The notes under the pieces were generated by a model. That model ran no database searches and was not told the origin of the DNA. It worked only from the letters and a program-made list of their open reading frames with translations. From CAYJNO01 sp964371715 (lineage in GTDB: Bacteria; Bacillota_I; Bacilli_A; Erysipelotrichales; Erysipelotrichaceae): a DNA stretch of 10,079 nt. Of the stretch, positions 7,243-10,079 are shown one piece after another. The stretch spans positions 1 to 10,079 of the forward strand of contig CAYJNO010000046.1 in the NCBI GenBank assembly GCA_964371715.1. Direction: 5' to 3'. Each line of letters begins with the position of its first letter. Positions within the stretch are counted from its first letter, which is position 1. The position numbers and the translations under genes are program-made.

Positions 7243-7291
7243 AAAAAAAAACCACACCCTTTCTAATTGTCTCCAATTATCGGGGTGCAGT
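7243..7291 (-). terminator. Rho-independent terminator of the repeat protein gene
   Basis: On the minus strand the arm ACTGCACCC (7291-7283) pairs with GGGTGTGGT (7259-7251) over nine base pairs, two of them G-U. An internal loop and an inner stem TAATT/AATTA (7279-7275 with 7268-7264) close on the loop GGAGAC. A run of T follows (A-run at 7243-7250 on the plus strand). The hairpin begins about 26 bases after the stop codon at 7317. The plus-strand reading lacks a proper T-run, so it mainly serves the minus strand. Confidence 0.9.
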
Positions 7292-7316
7292 TCAAATTTT
7301 ATTAATATCTTTTTTA

Positions 7317-9305
7317 TTATTTAAGTGACCATTTAATTTGTAAATGTACAGCTTCACATGGAACTATGAAAGTATACATTTTATCTATGTCATTACCTGG
7401 TGTTTCTAATATTACTTCTTCACCTTTAGAGTTGATATAGAACCAGTACTCGAATACAAACCCTTCTTTTTCAAATACTGTTAATGTATGTTCCATTCCA
7501 GAAGCTACAAAATATTCATCTCTTACTATTCCTGTTGATTCTTCATCAAATGTAATCATATAGTCGTTGTTGTCATAGTATAAATCAATTACTAAGCTAT
7601 TGTCTTCAACAACAGTAGTATTTGCTTCAGTTGTTACTAAGTATGAACATTCTGTACATTTAGCTAAAGCTTCTAATTCTAAAGTTGTACCTACTTCTCC
7701 TGTTAATGTTTCAGTTTCTTTTAAATCATAGCCACCTCTTGAGTTTTTAAAGTAGTGGTTAACTACATAAGTTGCACTAGCTACTTCGCTCTCTTCATAT
7801 ACAGCTGTTAATGTTAACCCATTTAATGGCATAGCAATTTTTTGATTAGCTGTATATGTATTACCTTTTGCATCTTCCCAATATAAGAATGTTGCATTTG
7901 CTTTTACAGGTGCTTCAGCTAAAGTAATTTGAGATTCATATTTAATTTCAATGATATCCGTTACTTCACTTCCACCATTTTCATCATAAGTTACATTGTA
8001 TTCAGCTCTGTTATAGTAAACTTTAAATACTGTTTTACCATTTTCTTTTACAGTTCTTTTTGTATTTGTTGATGAACTTAATTCAAAACCATCCATGTTT
8101 TCTAATAAAACACCTTCTGTTTCTCTAGTTACAACATCACCAGCATTAGCTCCTAATGTTACAGAGTTTGTATGAGTATATTTATTATCCCATGAAGTTG
8201 TGCCATCATAAGAACCTTCAATTTCAGATTGAATCCAGTATTCTACAGTAAATGTAGTATTTGTTGTTGGTGTATGTTCTTCATAAACTGCTGTTAATTC
8301 TAAGCCATCAACAGGCATATTCATTTTTTGATTAGCTTCATATGTATTACCATTTGCATCTACCCAATGTGTAAATGTCGCATTTTCTTTTACAGGTGCA
8401 TCTGCTAAAGTGATTGGTGATTCATATTTGATTGCGATGATATCAGTTACATCACTTCCACCATTTTCATTGAATGTAATATCATATTCATGTCTGTAAT
8501 AGTAAACATAGAAATCCATTTTACCATTTGCAGATACTTTTCTTTGTTTGTAAGTCATTTCACTTAAATATAAACCTTCTGGATTTTCTAATAATACTCC
8601 TTCAGTTTCTCTAGTGATTATTGTACCAATAGGTGCTGTACGATCTACAGTTTCATAGTACCATTTTTGATCCCAATCATTACCATCTTCTGCTATACCT
8701 TCTTGAGCAGCTTGAATCATATATACTACTTGATATCCAGCATAAGTTTGATCGTAAACTGCAGTTAATTTTAAACCATTAACTGGCATTGTAATTATTT
8801 GATTAGCTTCATATATATTTCCATCATTATCTATCCAATGCATAAATGTTGCATATGCTTTTGATGGAGCACTTGCTAAAGTGATTGTCGAACCATATTT
8901 AACATCATTAATGTTAGATACTTGGCTTCCACCAGCTTCGTTATAAGTTACATCATATTCTATTCTGTTATAATAAACTTTAAATACAGTTTTTCCATTT
9001 TCCTTAACAACTCTTTTTGTATTTGTTAAAGTACTTAATTCAAAACCTTCCATATCTTCTAATAAGACACCTTCAGTTTCTTTTGTGATCGTTTCTCCAA
9101 CTGTACCACTTAATGTAACAGTACTCTTTTTTGAATATTTGTTATCCCAAGAATTCCCATCAGCAGTTGTTCCTTCTTCAGCACTTTGTACCCAGTATTC
9201 CACTGTGTAGTTTGCTTCATTTTCTTCTGCTGCTACATTAGTTAATGTTGCTTGACCAAAAATAGCTACTAAAGCTACAGTCAATAATAATTTAAATTTA
9301 AGCAT
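7317..9305 (-). CDS. Secreted protein with three tandem InlB-type (Listeria-Bacteroides) repeat modules
   Basis: This 662-residue protein begins with a Sec signal peptide (Lys3, Lys5, hydrophobic core 6-22, probable cleavage after VAA at 24-26). Three modules of about 152 residues follow (33-185, 191-342, 352-503). Each contains an EYW-Q-start, an ETEGVLLE block, a VYYxR strand, then GGSxV...KY.S.ITLA.AP.K..ATF..W.D..GN.Y.ANQ...MP..GL.LTAVY, the pattern of InlB B-repeat (Flg_new) domains. A last part (512-662) has a MucBP-like strand set and a degenerate InlB-like repeat, with Cys550, Cys553 and Cys650. These beta-grasp-like repeats are common in adhesins and other surface proteins of host-associated Bacillota. 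There is no LPXTG motif, C-terminal helix or recognised cell-wall-binding domain, so it is probably released or held by contacts with other surface proteins. It stands alone between its own promoter and terminator. The start has AGAGGG seven bases upstream. Confidence 0.88.
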   Translation of the reverse strand: MLKFKLLLTVALVAIFGQATLTNVAAEENEANYTVEYWVQSAEEGTTADGNSWDNKYSKKSTVTLSGTVGETITKETEGVLLEDMEGFELSTLTNTKRVVKENGKTVFKVYYNRIEYDVTYNEAGGSQVSNINDVKYGSTITLASAPSKAYATFMHWIDNDGNIYEANQIITMPVNGLKLTAVYDQTYAGYQVVYMIQAAQEGIAEDGNDWDQKWYYETVDRTAPIGTIITRETEGVLLENPEGLYLSEMTYKQRKVSANGKMDFYVYYYRHEYDITFNENGGSDVTDIIAIKYESPITLADAPVKENATFTHWVDANGNTYEANQKMNMPVDGLELTAVYEEHTPTTNTTFTVEYWIQSEIEGSYDGTTSWDNKYTHTNSVTLGANAGDVVTRETEGVLLENMDGFELSSSTNTKRTVKENGKTVFKVYYNRAEYNVTYDENGGSEVTDIIEIKYESQITLAEAPVKANATFLYWEDAKGNTYTANQKIAMPLNGLTLTAVYEESEVASATYVVNHYFKNSRGGYDLKETETLTGEVGTTLELEALAKCTECSYLVTTEANTTVVEDNSLVIDLYYDNNDYMITFDEESTGIVRDEYFVASGMEHTLTVFEKEGFVFEYWFYINSKGEEVILETPGNDIDKMYTFIVPCEAVHLQIKWSLK
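7797..8252 (-). repeat. Module 3 of the tandem repeat protein (residues 352-503)
   Basis: This is the repeat nearest the C-terminus. By hand count, its first 89 residues match module 1 at 59 positions without gaps and module 2 at about 38. Its last 65 residues match module 2 at 49 positions and module 1 at 39. It is therefore a mosaic of the other two. A short Thr-rich linker (HTPTTNT) precedes it. Confidence 0.85.
8280..8735 (-). repeat. Module 2 of the tandem repeat protein (residues 191-342)
   Basis: This module begins YQVVYMIQ and ends LTAVYEE. The first half is the most divergent of the three (YETVDRTAPIG, TYKQRKVSANGK), while the second half is close to that of module 3. It keeps the ETEGVLLEN block and the GGSDVTDI segment. 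Confidence 0.85.
8751..9209 (-). repeat. Module 1 of the tandem repeat protein (residues 33-185)
   Basis: This module begins YTVEYWVQS directly after the signal peptide region and ends LTAVYD. Its first half closely resembles module 3, sharing the run KENGKTVFKVYYNR. Its second half has drifted from the others (NEAGGSQVSNIND, SAPSKAYATFMHW). Confidence 0.85.
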
Positions 9306-9360
9306 ACTCTATCCCTCTCTTATTCGCTTGTGTAAAAAATTGCTTTTTTTTAGCTTCAAT

Positions 9361-9389
9361 ACTATAGAGAATTTTTTTGTATATGTCAA
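9361..9389 (-). promoter_or_regulatory. Near-consensus promoter of the repeat protein gene, with an A7 spacer tract
   Basis: On the minus strand a perfect TTGACA (9389-9384) is followed after 17 bases by TATAGT (9366-9361). This is the best promoter in the window and predicts strong expression, with a start near 9354 and a leader of about 49 bases. The spacer contains seven consecutive A (T at 9372-9378 on the plus strand), so slippage there would change the -35/-10 distance. Confidence 0.8.
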
Positions 9390-9406
9390 CCTCTTTTTTG
9401 GATAAA

Positions 9407-9421
9407 AATAGTACAACTATT
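9407..9421. repeat. Inverted repeat upstream of the repeat protein promoter
   Basis: AATAGT and ACTATT form a perfect 6-base dyad around ACA, 17 bases upstream of the -35 on the minus strand. The position would suit an activator or an upstream operator. A second palindrome, AGTGCACT, lies at 9429-9436. No known regulator box is recognised. The rest of 9437-9526 holds no ORF and no clear signal. Confidence 0.3.
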
Positions 9422-9526
9422 GTGTATTAGTGCACTTTTTAGAGTAATATTAATTCTTACATTTATTATAAATTCTTATTTATCTATACAGTGTGCTCTT
9501 TATTTTGTAATTAATTTGTGTCTTAT

Positions 9527-9561
9527 AAAAAAAAAGATTAATTTATCATTAATCTTTTTTT
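9527..9561 (-). terminator. Terminator overlapping the end of the surface protein gene, possibly bidirectional
   Basis: Arms of 14 bases (9529-9542 and 9548-9561) are perfectly complementary around a 5-base loop, with the core GATTAAT/ATTAATC flanked by A and T runs. On the minus strand the T-run (A at 9527-9535 on the plus strand) makes it an intrinsic terminator for the upstream surface protein gene. The opposite strand also has T7, so it could stop transcription both ways. The stem is A/T-rich. The gene's last Lys-Lys-Asp codons and stop lie inside the 5' arm. Confidence 0.75.
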
Positions 9562-10079
9562 AGTTTTATTGAAAATAAGAACATACCGAGCATAGTTATT
9601 AGTATTATATAATATGTATGATCATCAAATAGCACTAATTTGCCAACTAAATTTTGTGTCAATAATATTATATATATCATAATTATCGATTCTATTACTT
9701 TTATAATTTTTAGTAAATTTGTTTTTTTACTAAACAACATTACTACACTTAGTATAATTGAAACTAATAAACAAATTAGATTAATAATACTTAAAGTGTC
9801 TTCACGCGAGATTATTGTTTCTGGTGTATATTCATTAGAGTCTTTTTCATCAGTGATTAAATAGATTTCATCTTCTACTTCTGGTTTTTCAGTTTTTGAA
9901 GATGTTGTTTTTTCACTATTGTATGCGTCTACTAATGGATTTACAGTTGGAACTGTTGTACTCGTAATAACTGGAATTACAGTTGATTCAGGTAAACTTG
10001 GTTCAGCTGGTTTTTCCGTTACATCTGGTGTACTTGCTGGTACAGTTGTACTTGTTGTTTCTGGTGTACTTGTTGTTTC
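9549..10079 (-). CDS. Cell-surface protein, C-terminal end with Thr/Pro-rich stalk and multi-helix membrane anchor
   Basis: The frame is open from the right edge for 176 codons to TAA at 9551-9549, so this is the C-terminus of a larger protein. Visible residues 1-65 or so are rich in Thr, Ser, Pro and Glu (ETTSTPETTSTTVPASTP), typical of a wall-spanning stalk. An acidic stretch (67-84) follows, and then three hydrophobic segments near 96-116, 124-141 and 156-172, ending in the basic tail KLKKD. The segment ILLTQNLVGKLVLFDDHT between the last two helices resembles, from memory, a conserved multi-helix anchor (LTEN..PMVLVD.WT) found at the end of many Bacillota repeat-type surface proteins in place of LPXTG. 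That match is inference. The internal ATG at 9740 is not a separate start, because the frame and protein character continue upstream without a break. Unlike its neighbour at 7317-9305, this protein is membrane-anchored. Confidence 0.85.
   Translation of the reverse strand, partial: ETTSTPETTSTTVPASTPDVTEKPAEPSLPESTVIPVITSTTVPTVNPLVDAYNSEKTTSSKTEKPEVEDEIYLITDEKDSNEYTPETIISREDTLSIINLICLLVSIILSVVMLFSKKTNLLKIIKVIESIIMIYIILLTQNLVGKLVLFDDHTYYIILITMLGMFLFSIKLKKD
10022..10079 (-). repeat. 18-base repeats encoding a Thr/Pro-rich hexapeptide
   Basis: The 14-base string GTACTTGTTGTTTC occurs at 10048-10061 and 10066-10079, a period of 18 bases, with a more diverged copy before it. On the minus strand these encode ETTSTP, ETTSTT and VPASTP. 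The array runs off the edge, so its full copy number is not visible. Such arrays commonly vary in length between strains. Confidence 0.6.

Noticed and set aside
9549..9740. Separate 63-residue membrane protein starting at 9740
   Set aside because: The same frame is open to the window edge and the upstream part encodes the first helix and a stalk, so it is the tail of a larger protein.
9640..9864. 74-residue plus-strand frame
   Set aside because: It is the complement of the hydrophobic anchor region; its hydrophobicity follows from A/T-rich codons.
1..10079. Mollicute genetic code (TGA as Trp)
   Set aside because: The long frames use TGG for Trp and contain no in-frame TGA, and TGA occurs in a triple stop; the standard code fits.
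1..10079. tRNA/rRNA genes, CRISPR arrays, insertion sequences or a defence island
   Set aside because: Looked for and not seen: no cloverleaf-like or rRNA segments, no spaced direct repeats, no transposase or integrase fragments, and no defence-type domains.

Overview
The window is AT-rich and uses the standard genetic code. Trp is encoded by TGG throughout, no long frame contains an in-frame TGA, and one gene ends in the in-frame stop run TAA-TGA-TAA. Together with an hslO-dusB pair, Shine-Dalgarno sites of the GAGG type, TTGACA/TATAAT-type promoters and InlB-type (Listeria-Bacteroides) repeat surface proteins, this points to a low-GC Bacillota, perhaps an Erysipelotrichia-like or other gut-associated Bacilli lineage. 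The rank below phylum is inference. Nearly all genes lie on the minus strand, so transcription runs mostly from right to left.

Reading along the minus strand from the right edge: (1) 10079-9549 is the C-terminal end of a large surface protein, with a Thr/Pro/Ser-rich stalk followed by about three membrane helices. Its last codons are built into a terminator hairpin. (2) 9305-7317 encodes a 662-residue secreted protein with a signal peptide and three tandem modules of about 150 residues, driven by a near-consensus promoter and closed by a strong terminator. (3) 6950-7129, on the plus strand, encodes a probable 59-residue two-helix membrane protein. (4) 6667-4691 and 4685-2757 are two tandem paralogous S9 serine peptidases, almost certainly one operon. 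(5) 2303-2773, on the plus strand, is a VanZ-family membrane protein whose 3' end overlaps the second peptidase gene. (6) 2155-1268 and 1280-285 are hslO (redox chaperone Hsp33) and dusB (tRNA-dihydrouridine synthase), overlapping by 13 bases. (7) 63-1 is the start of a type IV prepilin or pseudopilin gene that runs off the left edge.

The content is housekeeping (hslO-dusB), peptide catabolism (the S9 pair) and cell surface (VanZ-like protein, pilin, repeat protein, anchored stalk protein). I see no RNA gene, mobile element, CRISPR array, defence island or biosynthetic cluster. The more unusual points are the mosaic history of the repeat protein, an A7 tract in its promoter spacer, the terminator fused to a coding end, the small membrane protein, and the overlapping convergent gene ends. 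None of these by itself shows a new biological system.
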